The notes beneath the pieces are model-generated. The model did not search any database and was not told where the DNA came from. It was given only the letters and a program-made list of their open reading frames with translations. Shown one piece after another: positions 22,025 to 34,222 of a stretch of DNA of 64,000 bases. A program made the translations under genes and the position numbers. The stretch is from Amaurobius ferox (taxonomy: Eukaryota > Arthropoda > Arachnida > Araneae > Amaurobiidae): NCBI GenBank assembly GCA_951213105.1, contig OX578136.1:160010178-160074177 (forward strand), in the 5' to 3' direction. The first letter of the stretch is position 1. Every line of letters begins with the position of its first letter.

Positions 22025-25000
22025 TTTTCCCCTCTAGTTCCAAGCGGTAATTCAAATACCGTCCAATCAACTGATCTTAACTCTCATTGGCAGAGCAGAA
22101 AATGTAAGTAAAACTAAGTCATTGTGAACCAGAAAAGTCCAGATTCGGAAAGAGTAAAACAAAAAGGTCTCCGCCAACCTTAAGTTTTCCCCTCTAGTTC
22201 CACGGTTTTCCCCCTCTAGTTCCACGGGCTAATTCAAATACCGTCCAATCAACTGATCTTAACTCTCATTAGCAAAGCAGAAAATGTAAGTAAAACTAAG
22301 TCAATGTGAACCAGAAAAATCCAGATTCGGAAAGAGTAAAACAAAAAGGTCTCCGACAACCTAAAGTTTTCCTCCCTAGTTCCACGGTTTTTCCCCCTCT
22401 AGTTCCACGAACTAATTCAAATACCTTCCAATCAACTGATCTTAACTTTCATTGGCGAAGCCGAACATGTAAGTAAAACTAAGTCATTGTGAACCAGAAA
22501 AATCCAGATTCGGAAAGAGTAAAACAAAAAGGTCTCCGACAACCTAAAGTTTTCCTCCCTAGTTCCACGGTTTTTCCCCCTCTAGTTCCACGAACTAATT
22601 CAAATACCTTCCAATCAACTGATCTTAACTTTCATTGGCGAAGCCGAACATGTAAGTAAAACTAAGTCATTGTGAACCAGAAAAATCCAGATTCGGAAAG
22701 AGTAAAACAAAAAGGTCTCCGACAACCTAAAGTTTTCCTCCCTAGTTCCACGGTTTTTCCCCCTCTAGTTCCACGAACTAATTCAAATACCTTCCAATCA
22801 ACTGATCTTAACTTTCATTGGCGAAGCCGAACATGTAAGTAAAACTAAGTCAATGTGAACCAGAAAAGTCCAGATTCGGAAAGAGTAAAACAAAAAGGTC
22901 TCCGCCAACCTTAAGTTTTCCCCTCTAGTTCCACGGTTTTCCCCCTCTAGTTCCACGGGCTAATTCAAATACCGTCCAATCAACTGATCTTAACTCTCAT
23001 TAGCAAAGCAGAAAATGTAAGTAAAACTAAGTCAATGTGAACCAGAAAAATCCAGATTCGGAAAGAGTAAAACAAAAAGGTCTCCGACAACCTAAAGTTT
23101 TCCTCCCTAGTTCCACGGTTTTTCCCCCTCTAGTTCCACGAACTAATTCAAATACCTTCCAATCAACTGATCTTAACTTTCATTGGCGAAGCCGAACATG
23201 TAAGTAAAACTAAGTCATTGTGAACCAGAAAAATCCAGATTCGGAAAGAGTAAAACAAAAAGGTCTCCGACAACCTAAAGTTTTCCTCCCTAGTTCCACG
23301 GTTTTTCCCCCTCTAGTTCCACGAACTAATTCAAATACCTTCCAATCAACTGATCTTAACTTTCATTGGCGAAGCCGAACATGTAAGTAAAACTAAGTCA
23401 TTGTGAACCAGAAAAATCCAGATTCGGAAAGAGTAAAACAAAAAGGTCTCCGACAACCTAAAGTTTTCCTCCCTAGTTCCACGGTTTTTCCCCCTCTAGT
23501 TCCACGAACTAATTCAAATACCTTCCAATCAACTGATCTTAACTTTCATTGGCGAAGCCGAACATGTAAGTAAAACGAAGTCATTGTGAACCAGAAAAAT
23601 CCAGATTCGGAAAGAGTAAAACAAAAAGGTCTCCGACAACCTAAAGTTTTCCTCCCTAGTTCCACGGTTTTTCCCCCTCTAGTTCCACGAACTAATTCAA
23701 ATACCTTCCAATCAACTGATCTTAACTTTCATTGGCGAAGCCGAACATGTAAGTAAAACTAAGTCATTGTGAACCAGAAAAATCCAGATTCGGAAAGAGT
23801 AAAACAAAAAGGTCTCCGACAACCTAAAGTTTTCCTCCCTAGTTCCACGGTTTTTCCCCCTCTAGTTCCACGAACTAATTCAAATACCTTCCAATCAACT
23901 GATCTTAACTTTCATTGGCGAAGCCGAACATGTAAGTAAAACTAAGTCATTGTGAACCAGAAAAATCCAGATTCGGAAAGAGTAAAACAAAAAGGTCTCC
24001 GACAACCTAAAGTTTTCCTCCCTAGTTCCACGGTTTTTCCCCCTCTAGTTCCACGAACTAATTCAAATACCTTCCAATCAACTGATCTTAACTTTCATTG
24101 GCGAAGCCGAACATGTAAGTAAAACTAAGTCAATGTGAACCAGAAAAGTCCAGATTCGGAAAGAGTAAAACAAAAAGGTCTCCGCCAACCTTAAGTTTTC
24201 CCCTCTAGTTCCACGGTTTTCCCCCTCTAGTTCCACGGGCTAATTCAAATACCGTCCAATCAACTGATCTTAACTCTCATTAGCAAAGCAGAAAATGTAA
24301 GTAAAACTAAGTCAATGTGAACCAGAAAAATCCAGATTCGGAAAGAGTAAAACAAAAAGGTCTCCGACAACCTAAAGTTTTCCTCCCTAGTTCCACGGTT
24401 TTTCCCCCTCTAGTTCCACGAACTAATTCAAATACCTTCCAATCAACTGATCTTAACTTTCATTGGCGAAGCCGAACATGTAAGTAAAACTAAGTCATTG
24501 TGAACCAGAAAAATCCAGATTCGGAAAGAGTAAAACAAAAAGGTCTCCGACAACCTAAAGTTTTCCTCCCTAGTTCCACGGTTTTTCCCCCTCTAGTTCC
24601 ACGAACTAATTCAAATACCTTCCAATCAACTGATCTTAACTTTCATTGGCGAAGCCGAACATGTAAGTAAAACTAAGTCATTGTGAACCAGAAAAATCCA
24701 GATTCGGAAAGAGTAAAACAAAAAGGTCTCCGACAACCTAAAGTTTTCCTCCCTAGTTCCACGGTTTTTCCCCCTCTAGTTCCACGAACTAATTCAAATA
24801 CCTTCCAATCAACTGATCTTAACTTTCATTGGCGAAGCCGAACATGTAAGTAAAACTAAGTCAATGTGAACCAGAAAAGTCCAGATTCGGAAAGAGTAAA
24901 ACAAAAAGGTCTCCGCCAACCTTAAGTTTTCCCCTCTAGTTCCACGGTTTTCCCCCTCTAGTTCCACGGGCTAATTCAAATACCGTCCAATCAACTGATC

Positions 25001-26390
25001 TTAACTCTCATTAGCAAAGCAGAAAATGTAAGTAAAACTAAGTCAATGTGAACCAGAAAAATCCAGATTCGGAAAGAGTAAAACAAAAAGGTCTCCGACA
25101 ACCTAAAGTTTTCCTCCCTAGTTCCACGGTTTTTCCCCCTCTAGTTCCACGAACTAATTCAAATACCTTCCAATCAACTGATCTTAACTTTCATTGGCGA
25201 AGCCGAACATGTAAGTAAAACTAAGTCATTGTGAACCAGAAAAATCCAGATTCGGAAAGAGTAAAACAAAAAGGTCTCCGACAACCTAAAGTTTTCCTCC
25301 CTAGTTCCACGGTTTTTCCCCCTCTAGTTCCACGAACTAATTCAAATACCTTCCAATCAACTGATCTTAACTTTCATTGGCGAAGCCGAACATGTAAGTA
25401 AAACTAAGTCAATGTGAACCAGAAAAGTCCAGATTCGGAAAGAGTAAAACAAAAAGGTCTCCGCCAACCTTAAGTTTTCCCCTCTAGTTCCACGGTTTTC
25501 CCCCTCTAGTTCCACGGGCTAATTCAAATACCGTCCAATCAACTGATCTTAACTCTCATTAGCAAAGCAGAAAATGTAAGTAAAACTAAGTCAATGTGAA
25601 CCAGAAAAATCCAGATTCGGAAAGAGTAAAACAAAAAGGTCTCCGACAACCTAAAGTTTTCCTCCCTAGTTCCACGGTTTTTCCCCCTCTAGTTCCACGA
25701 ACTAATTCAAATACCTTCCAATCAACTGATCTTAACTTTCATTGGCGAAGCCGAACATGTAAGTAAAACTAAGTCATTGTGAACCAGAAAAATCCAGATT
25801 CGGAAAGAGTAAAACAAAAAGGTCTCCGACAACCTAAAGTTTTCCTCCCTAGTTCCACGGTTTTTCCCCCTCTAGTTCCACGAACTAATTCAAATACCTT
25901 CCAATCAACTGATCTTAACTTTCATTGGCGAAGCCGAACATGTAAGTAAAACTAAGTCATTGTGAACCAGAAAAATCCAGATTCGGAAAGAGTAAAACAA
26001 AAAGGTCTCCGACAACCTAAAGTTTTCCTCCCTAGTTCCACGGTTTTTCCCCCTCTAGTTCCACGAACTAATTCAAATACCTTCCAATCAACTGATCTTA
26101 ACTTTCATTGGCGAAGCCGAACATGTAAGTAAAACTAAGTCATTGTGAACCAGAAAAATCCAGATTCGGAAAGAGTAAAACAAAAAGGTCTCCGACAACC
26201 TAAAGTTTTCCTCCCTAGTTCCACGGTTTTTCCCCCTCTAGTTCCACGAACTAATTCAAATACCTTCCAATCAACTGATCTTAACTTTCATTGGCGAAGC
26301 CGAGCATGTAAGTAAAACTAAGTCATTGTGAACCAGAAAAATCCAGATTCGGAAAGAGTAAAACAAAAAAGTCTCCGCCAACCTTAAGTT
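22025..26390. repeat. 182/183-bp satellite array, 24 monomers, higher-order pattern
   Basis: The word AGATTCGGAAAGAG recurs at 22141, 22323, 22506, 22689, 22872, 23054 and so on to 26345, always 182 or 183 bp apart. Two monomer types differ at many sites. Type A has CTCCGCCAACCTTAAG and TTAGCAAAGCAGAAAATG. Type B has CTCCGACAACCTAAAG and TTGGCGAAGCCGAACATG. Type-A junctions lie at 22141, 22872, 24152, 24883, 25431 and 26345, i.e. blocks of 4, 7, 4, 3 and 5 monomers. Within a type the copies are almost identical. It carries no ORF. Confidence 0.97.
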
Positions 26391-28440
26391 GCAGACGAAA
26401 GAAACCCGAAAAATAACCGCTTTTCACGTAGTCCTTTGAATTAATAATCTTAATGCGCCTTAATTATTCTCGCCCTAGAACAACACATAATGAAGGAAAT
26501 ATTTAAATAATTCTATTAAAGCATATAGTCGACAAGAAGAGTTAATTAAAATAAATTTGAAGTTGAAATTAAATTAGGAATGAAATGAAATAACGGTTAA
26601 GTAAGAAAATAAGTTGAAATGCGTAAACTGTATCAGTAAATGAAATAAGTAAGGGTCGAAAATCTGAATTAATTATTATGAATTGACACGTTCTGAGCAT
26701 TCCCGAACACTAACCAAATATATTTTTAATGATGTATGCATGTGTGCTTGCCTGTCTATAGTTGCCATATCTGTGGAAGAAATTACCAAATTAAATAAAA
26801 CAAAACTATTTCAATAGGTAAACCTCAGAAACCTACTGAAATTGAAGGAGGTAGGACTAGAAAATACCTCAAATGTTTGTACATTTATATAATTTACAGA
26901 ACATTGACGTTCACCGTTCTTGGTATGCATCTTACTAAAGCCCCTTTCCTTGACTAACATTTTTTAAATTGAGGCTTTCCTTTAAAACTCCGCGAAAAGT
27001 TCATTTAAATGTCATATGACAACTAATTAGGTTGCCACTTAAATCCATTTTTGCCGTGAAGGATGCACAATAGAAATGCAGTACAGTTAAAATAGATTTG
27101 TTTCGATGACACTAACTTCCTACGACTTTTTGAGTTCTATTGACCCATTAATTTAATTCTCGTTAAATTTAAGTATTTAACGAAATGTATTTTTTAAGTT
27201 ATATCCTTTTCATTTCACTAATACTCCACATACTGTTTTTATTAAATTTGATTGCTTTGTTTGCTTTCATTTTATTTTATGAATGCTACAACCAAAAAAC
27301 TAACACGTGACAGTCTCGAATTTGCTTTAAAGTGAGAACCCTTTCTTTATTTGGAGAGACTTCATAACAACTATTTGACAAATGAATCGTTGAAGTCATT
27401 GTCAGTGTTGCCGACTTAGCTCAGGCATTACTTGATATCATAAAAATTGATATCATTTAAAATACAGTTACGCAAAACTATGTGACATTTTCAATATTTT
27501 TGTTTATATTTAGAACTTCTTTGTAAATTAATTAAATGTTTTAAAATAGATTTAAATATTTCAATTTTTAAAAACTTTTGTTTGCTTTTAAACATATTAA
27601 TTTTTAAATATCTTTGTTTACTTTTAAATGATTTTTATTTTTAATATTAATTTTTTATATATTTTTAATACATTTTTATTTTTAATATATTTTTATTTTT
27701 TGTATATTTTTTATAAAAAGATTTTTTTTTCAATTTTTATATATTTTAATATAATTACTTCTTTACATAAGTACTTCTTTTACTTTCACTTCGTTTAGAA
27801 CAGAAACAAAACATTTAGCATTTTGAATATAGATATTTGTTTAAAATTTGTTTAATTATAGAATTTCTTTCTGATAAATTTAAGGATAAAAATAACTTCA
27901 TGTGTCAGGCTGGGGTGTACATTTTCCCCCCGCCCCCCATTATCGCCCAAAAATAATTGTAAGTTTCACATTGGTAGTACAAATCGTATCGTCGGTGTTC
28001 ATTTATCTGAGCATGCTCGCGATATAAAAAAAAATAAAATAAATTGTCCTCGACTCTCGCCCATTTTGTCATTATCGATCATTTTTTATACCCTATGTTC
28101 GATAAAATTTTTCTCTTAATTAGCTGCAATTACCCCCGTAATATCTTACTTTATCAATGCCTTTTCATTTATATTTACTACGATTCTATTTACAATTTTG
28201 ATCCCTTTCAGGCCCTTAGTTATGCATGGCATCCCGTTCTCGGTTCATTGCGTGTTAAACCATTGTATAATTTTCTGGATATATAGTACTTTTTCTTTGC
28301 TTCTGACGACATATCTATTGGTTATACTGCATTTTATGATCTCTTATCATTTATGTATTTTGTAATTAAATTATGTATTTTTAATTTATCGATTTTAAAA
28401 TGATCAATATGCAAATTTTGCCTCGCGGTTGTGACCTCCA
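26391..28440. other. intron, nothing recognised
   Basis: AT-rich sequence with extreme AT low complexity at 27480-27760 and a short C run at 27926-27938. The ORF at 28044-28286 has no family resemblance I know. Confidence 0.5.
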
Positions 28441-28444
28441 TTTT

Positions 28445-28590
28445 AGAGCTCATGCTCGTCGCCTACATTTCACTTTGCCACCGATGAAGGATGTAATAAT
28501 GTCCGACAGCTCTCTGGTTGTGTAATTTTATGTATGTCATTTATGGTGTTTTTGCGAAAGACATTTTAATTAACAAACTTTGGTAGTCTT
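28445..28590 (+). ncRNA. hammerhead-like motif in a dispersed repeat, copy 2 (mutated)
   Basis: Aligned with 2925-3060: GATGAAGG, a short stem, then GACAGCTCT and TGTGTAATTTTATG. Here the outer helix is visible: AGAGCT (28445-28450), then C, pairs with AGCTCT (28508-28513), which is stem III plus the UH cleavage dinucleotide of a hammerhead. The core is damaged: CCGATGA for CTGATGA (28481-28487) and GACA for GAAA (28505-28508). The two copies together suggest an active ancestor. Confidence 0.45.
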
Positions 28591-28905
28591 TATTTTTGTT
28601 TAAAATATTTTTTGTAAAAGTTTTTGTTTAAAACATTTAAAACTTTCGAATGGCATTTTTGTCAAATTAACAACATTTATTGTTTGCCTAATCACTGCAT
28701 TTTTATTATCAACTTTCTAGTATTTTACTATCCTTATGTATTATTATATCATATTTATTATTTCTATACCGTTTGCACGTTTTAATCAATCTGAACCAAA
28801 CTTCCTTCTTCATTCTTTTAACTTTGTCTAGTTTAGTTCTTTTGGTAAAGCCTTTAGCTTCTTAATGATCAAAAAGAATACTGATTGCAAATATTTCTTC
28901 GCTAG

Positions 28906-29031
<126 letters not shown>

Positions 29032-29311
29032 TGAGCATGTTTCATGAATTTACTCTGGATTTACACATCCTTCTGCCAATATGTAGATTGACAGATTAGC
29101 CACCTATAGGCACAAATTCAAAGTATTTATAGCATATAGTGAAGGAATATCAGTCCAAACCCAGGAAACAAAATATAATGCCTAGATGAAAATGATAAAT
29201 AATTATAAACAAAATGTTTACCTACTCTAAAAGTACAGTTGAAATATACAAATATCTCCCATCCATAAACACTTATGCGCAGAACTTCAAATGGAAGCAA
29301 CGATATATATA

Positions 29312-30260
29312 TACAGGGTGTCCCAAAACCATTGACCTTGGCTTTTATTCCTTAAATATTGATCTTAGACATATATGCGGCAGAAAAGACATCTGATCAA
29401 AGATGCTTGGAACCTATACCCGAATTATAAGAACGGAGCCGAAGCTAGTTTTTGCTCTATGATTATAATATCGATCTTGTAAGCAAAGGGTCCCTGGTTC
29501 GGGGTCCGGCGACTCCCAATTGCCACATATACAATAAATTACAAAGTTGCGTAAAAAAGGATACAGAATTTTATGAAATCGATTAAAATTTTTAATTAAG
29601 AAATACAAAATTTAAATTTTTATACGGCCCCCGTATAAAAACATTTCCAATGAGTAAAATGTGCCCATACACTAATAGGTGATGTACAAAAATTCAGCAT
29701 TTTTTCATAAAAAGTCCCAGAGATATGAAAAGACAAAAATACTGACTTAAACCACTTTTCGATGCATCGACATGGGTTCTCAGAGAGGAAAAAATGTCAG
29801 CAGATCGCTTTTCAGGGGTCATACACAAATTACGAAAGAAAGCAATGATTACATAAATAAATAATAATTTTCCTATTTATTGGTACAAAAGTATCTACAC
29901 TGTGTAAAAATAATATCTTTACACAAAAATTACAAAACTTGTTCAAAATATTTTCCATCCATGCCAAATATTCATTAAAGATAAGAGGCAGATATTATTT
30001 GCCTATGATGCATTTCTGCGTTGCGTCATTTGCACTCTTGCTGTAAAAATTTACATTTTAATTTGTGATTAATCCCTCACCAACTTTGTTAAAACATATC
30101 TCTGGGACTTTTTATGATAAAATGCTGAAATTTTGTACATCACCTTATTAGTGTATGGCGCATACTTTACTCATTGAAAATGTTTTTGTACGGGGGCCGT
30201 ATAAAAATTTAAATTTTTTATTTCTTCAAATTCAATCAACTAAAAATTGCACATTGTGAA
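29312..30260. mobile_element. fold-back element with long inverted arms
   Basis: The arms at about 29598-29743 and 30092-30230 are inverted copies. For example TTTAAATTTTTATACGGCCC on the left matches GGGGCCGTATAAAAATTTAAA on the right, and GTCCCAGAGATATG matches CATATCTCTGGGAC. The loop is about 350 bp. A TACAGGGTGTCCCAAAA word at 29312 may be its left terminus. A SINE (29375-29520) lies in its left part. No transposase is present. Confidence 0.7.
29375..29520 (+). mobile_element. tRNA-derived SINE (family 3), plus strand
   Basis: The core GCTCTATGATTATAAT...TCTTGTAAGC and CCTGGTTCGGGGTCC are tRNA A- and B-box-like. The same core is on the minus strand at 32941-33096 and 33365-33520, preceded by the shared CATCTGATCAAAGATGCTTGG. 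Confidence 0.6.
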
Positions 30261-30314
30261 ATTTAAGTTTCATTTTATTATATATTCCGTACGAAGAACT
30301 GGTATACTGTTAAT
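30255..30314 (+). repeat. decayed Helitron 3' end, plus strand
   Basis: TATTCCGTACGAAGAACTGG followed by TATACTGTTAATG matches the 3' terminus of the Helitron family at 7051 and 12778, with the CTAG changed. It is a lone fragment in the opposite orientation. Confidence 0.55.
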
Positions 30315-31940
30315 GTTTTTTTATAAAATTCAAAATTATATTGAAAGAATTAAATATAAGCAGCACTTCACTTTCCATACTTAATGCAATGACTTTACTG
30401 CTGTTACAGCAAAATAATAATTTACAAAACCACGACAATATTTTTGTAGTTGAATCATTAAAATTTGACATTTTTATTAATGACAATGTGCAAAACTATT
30501 TCGAGGTATACACTTAACTTATATGTTTCTCAAATCTAACTTGACAATTATAAAGAATTCTTAGCGTACTCTAAGCAATATAGTCCATATTAAACGACTT
30601 TGAAAATCAGAAACTAATATTTCAGTACATAAAACCGACTATTTGAGTTCGAATAGATATATTCTTAAAATTAAAAATCTAAATTTTAATTATATTTTTC
30701 GTGAGATCGTTAGGTCATTTCATGGATGACGTACGTCATCTGCAACGAGAGCGCGATCTTAACTTTGGGACAGCCCTTCCCCCCCCCCCCAACACACACA
30801 CATATCTTTAAACTGTTTCTGAAATTTTTTCTATTAATGTTTGTGAACTTGTTGTCGAAATATAATTCTTTGAAACGTGACTTCTCCTTATTTCTGCACT
30901 TTGAAGATCTGTCTGTATAACGGTCAGTTTTGTTTAATCGGATTTATTTGCACTCTGTGATCGAGACATTTGCTTAAAGCGACAATTGGGCAGGAGGCAA
31001 GTTTTCCTGCTCTCTTTTTATTAATCCCCTCCTTAATATTCAACCGAATCGGATCTAGAAATTTTACAAACTCATAAAACCCCAGTATTTTCCCGCGTCC
31101 TCCAAATTGGAGGCAATCGTCAATCCGGCTTGTCCATAAAACCCCGGGGGAGTGAGTGGATATTTTCATCAAGAATGGCTTCAGAATCAATTTAACGCCC
31201 CGATGGAATTTCAATTCCACTTCAGACGAAATACTCTCCTAATGGTCTCCTTCAATATTCCACCAGCACGGAAAATGTACTATTCAAATGAATGCACAGA
31301 ACAGATTTTTCTGAATGTACCGTTTGCGCTTTCTTCCCCCTTTCTTAATGGTTTTCTTTACCGGCTGTTTGGATTTTGCTAAATGACTGGGGGATTTTTT
31401 TTTGTTCCTTTTGTTGTTCATCTTCTAAGTATCCACGTCATAAAAGTTGTTTCGTACATTCTGCAAGCCTGAGAGAGAAAATCACGCCAACGTTTCCATC
31501 TTGTTCTAAACTTTTCGAAAATTGAAATTATCCGACCCAGTCGTTGTTGTGAATATCATTATAATATTAATGGCTGTAGTTAAACAGGAGTAAAATTTAA
31601 CGATAAGTTATTTTATAGATGGCGTTGTTGAAAAGGGTCTTACTAGTCGTTTTTTATTCTGAATATATGCTGATTGAATGATGGTTGATATTAATGAGTA
31701 AAAGAGTAATCTCTAAAAGAAATCGTTTTGCTGTCTATAATATTTGTTCTTCGAACAGAAAATTAAAGCATAGTGATATGATTCATCCGTATTCTTTCTC
31801 ATACAATCATATTTCCATAATGTCTCTATTTGTATCGTAATACACAAAATGTGTTGTAAAATTTCTTTTTTTTTCCCTTTCTGTAGTAACAAATTTGTTA
31901 AAGCTGATAAACTAAGTGCGTTCAGTTAATCCATGATAAT
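30315..31940. other. intron, nothing recognised
   Basis: No exon or repeat is supported. A C run occurs at 30780-30790. The two ORFs at 30924-31382 overlap on opposite strands and resemble no family I know. Confidence 0.45.
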
Positions 31941-32315
31941 ATTAATATTATTGCGAACGCGCAATATTCCCTTTGGCGCTTCTTTTTTCGTCTGTCTCGA
32001 AGACCAGGAGAAGAAAACACAGTTCATGACGTCAGCATAACGTGAGGATGACGTGATCTCAGGGTTTCCCAGTTAGAAGAAGGGTTTCCAGGTTTGGCGA
32101 CTTATTGCAACTATTGGCAACTTTCAAAATGTTCCATAAACTTCTAGATAGAACGATTATCCGTTGAGATATAGAGATTTCCAGAGGTTTCTATGGTGAG
32201 ACTATAAATAAAAGTCATCACTGATTCAGGGCGTTCAGTTGACGAGTTGGCAATATAAGAACTACAGTGAACTGTGACTTTTGTCAATGTTTTAAGAATA
32301 GTAGCAGTTGTTTTG

Positions 32316-32699
32316 TTGTTGTTGAGACCCAGACCGTCCGACCTACCAGAAAGGTGTAAGGTAACTGTATGGACGGCCGGGAAGTGCCACCCAATTTAGA
32401 CCGGAACCCAGTGGGGGAGGCATCCACACGGACCGTACCCTCCTTCCCCTACCACCAACCTCTCGGAAGGACTTACGGACCCACATGTTTAACGTGATCG
32501 TACTCCGCATGAACACGGCGGCATTTGTGGCAGCGTGCAAATCTAGCGCGCAAACCACGGGGATACCGCACCCGAGATGGCCAACAGCACGCGGCGTTCC
32601 GAGGTGGTCACCCACCAAGTACTAACCGCGCCCGATGCTGCTTCACTTCGGTGATCTAACGAGAACCGGTGTTTTCAGCACGGTACGGCCGTTGGCCCG
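32316..32699 (-). mobile_element. 5S-rRNA-headed SINE (SINE3-like), copy 1
   Basis: On the minus strand it begins at 32696 with a 5S rRNA-like head of about 117 bp: GCCAACGGCCGTACC, CCGGTTCTCGTTAGATCACC, GAAGTGAAGCAGCATCGGGC, GGTTAGTACTTGGTGGGTGA. A truncated tRNA-like stretch (GGGTGCGGTATCCCCGTGG), a ~200-bp body and a CAACAACAA tail follow. A 13-bp target duplication AGCAGTTGTTTTG (32303-32315 and 32700-32712) flanks it exactly. It is a retroposed SINE, not a functional 5S gene. The ORF at 32343-32618 runs through it. Confidence 0.9.
32580..32696 (-). pseudogene. 5S rRNA-derived SINE head
   Basis: About 117 bp on the minus strand follow the 5S rRNA sequence from its 5' end (GCCAACGGCC) to the 3' end (GCGTGCTGTTGGC), including the internal control region (GAAGTGAAGCAGCATCGGGC, TTAGTACTTGG). 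It lacks the conserved G of GGATGGG and other 5S positions, and it is fused to a SINE body. Confidence 0.8.
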
Positions 32700-32935
32700 A
32701 GCAGTTGTTTTGTGAAATTATTTTCGCCAGAGTTTAGAGAATATTATAGCTTATTTTGTGTAATTAGTGAAGCATTTAAGCGCTGTTTGATTGTATATTG
32801 TTCCTATTTACTTTGTACTTGTGAATACATGTAAGTTATCCAGAAAATTAGACTCGTTCTTGTATCCTGCGTATAAACTCACGATTCTAGAGGATAAAAT
32901 TTGTTACAATGTACGTTAATTTAATTTTTTTGTAC

Positions 32936-33525
32936 ATCTGTGGCGGTGAGGAGTCGCCGGACCCCGAGGCAGGACCGAACTCGGGACCTCGTGCTTACAA
33001 GACCGACATTATAATCATAGAGCAAAAGCTAGCTTCGGCTCCGTTCTTATAATTCGGGTACAGGTTCCAAGCATCTTTGATCAGATGTCTTTGCTGCTGC
33101 ACACTCCCCCACCTGATGAGATCCCGGGTCGAATTTCGGCGAGAAGGGGGGTCATTCCAGACACCCCCGCGTATCCCCATCCGAAACTCAGCTGAGGAGC
33201 TGAATGACCGGGAGGTGTGTCACCTGGGGCGTGACGTCAGTCGTGGTCAACCAGGAAGGGAGTGGCAAAGCCTCTGACTCCGTGTGGCGCTGCCATCTCG
33301 TGTTGAGAGGTGAAATCGTTGGAGAGGAAAGTTGCATGCTTCAAACGTCCAGTCATCATTGTGGCGGAAAGGATGTTGCCAGTTCCGAACCAGGACCGAA
33401 CTCGGGACCACTTGCTTACAAGACCGACATTATAATCATAGAGCAAAAGCTAGCTTCGGCTCCGTTCTTATAATTCGGGTACAGGTTCCAAGCATCTTTG
33501 ATCAGATGTCTTTGCTGCCGCACAT
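32936..33525 (-). mobile_element. tandem pair of tRNA-derived SINEs (family 3)
   Basis: Two minus-strand copies of the same tRNA-like core lie about 420 bp apart (32941-33096 and 33365-33520). Each holds GGACCGAACTCGGGACC (B-box complement), GCTTACAAGACCGACATTAT and CAAGCATCTTTGATCAGATG. The stretch between them contains a further tRNA-like GATCCCGGGTCGAATTTC. The ORFs at 32995-33473 are artefacts of this. Confidence 0.65.
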
Positions 33526-33697
33526 CCTTAATGTAGCTCATTTTTTTTGCTTGACTATAATGTTACGAATATGTAAAAAGTTTCACTTTGCCTTTATTCA
33601 AATAATTCATAACGGACCTTTGCTTCTATCCAAGGCTTTTATTCTATTCAAGGATCAAACAGCTTTACATGCAGCCATTTCTATTCCGTGAATGTAG

Positions 33698-34165
33698 GGT
33701 TGCCATATTGTGATTTTAGGGGCGATGTTACCAGATTTGGCTATGTTTGACCAACTTGTCGACTTTTGATGAGATTTCGAATGCACTTAAACTTTCTCGA
33801 AATAGCGAATATTCTTGGAGATACGCGTTTCTTCTAGCAGTTTCTACGGAGAGTATAGAAAAGGAGTCATCGCTCAGTTGGAAAATTGTTGACATAATAC
33901 AAGATAAATGGAATTGTGGAATATGTCAGTGTTTTGAGAATAGTGTAGGCTATTTTGTGAATTAGATGAGCATGTAATTGCTTATTTATTGTATCTGACA
34001 GTTTTTAGTGATATTGTAAGGTAGTTATCGAGCTTTTCGCTGTATATTCTTCCTGTTTACGCTTATTAGTGCATTTAAATAAATGTGTTAGTCATCCAGA
34101 AATATGGAGTCATTTTTACATCTTGAGCGTACACCCACGATTTTAGAGGATACGTCGCAACAATA
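33698..34165 (+). repeat. LTR-like repeat, second copy
   Basis: Similar in order and wording to 32085-32926 without the SINE: GTCGACTTTTGATGAG, GTCAGTGTTTTGAGAATAGTG, GTCATCCAGAAATATGG, CACGATTTTAGAGGATACG. It ends near GCAACA. The ORF 33747-33965 lies inside it. Confidence 0.35.
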
Positions 34166-34222
34166 CTATTAGCACTGTTTCAGCATTTATAGCGTTTATT
34201 CATAAGAAATAATGAAAATCAT

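Larger units (their letters stand above)
31951..32926 (+). mobile_element. possible solo LTR with a SINE inside
   Basis: A promoter-like CTATAAATAAAAG lies near 32204, and the sequence ends CGATTCTAGAGGATAAAATTTGTTACA. It aligns loosely with 33698-34165 (TATTTTGTGAATTA, CCAGAAA, CACGATTTTAGAGGATACG-TCGCAACA). A TATA-containing, repeat-flanked unit with a conserved end suggests an LTR of a Gypsy-type element. No internal region, tRNA primer site or clear target duplication is seen. The 5S-headed SINE at 32316-32699 is inserted in it. Confidence 0.35.

Noticed and set aside
22025..26390. CRISPR-like array (regular repeats)
   Set aside because: There are no unique spacers; whole 182/183-bp monomers repeat head to tail, in an animal intron.
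32580..32696. Functional 5S rRNA gene
   Set aside because: It is fused to a SINE body, has a target duplication, occurs twice with the same fusion and deviates at conserved 5S positions.
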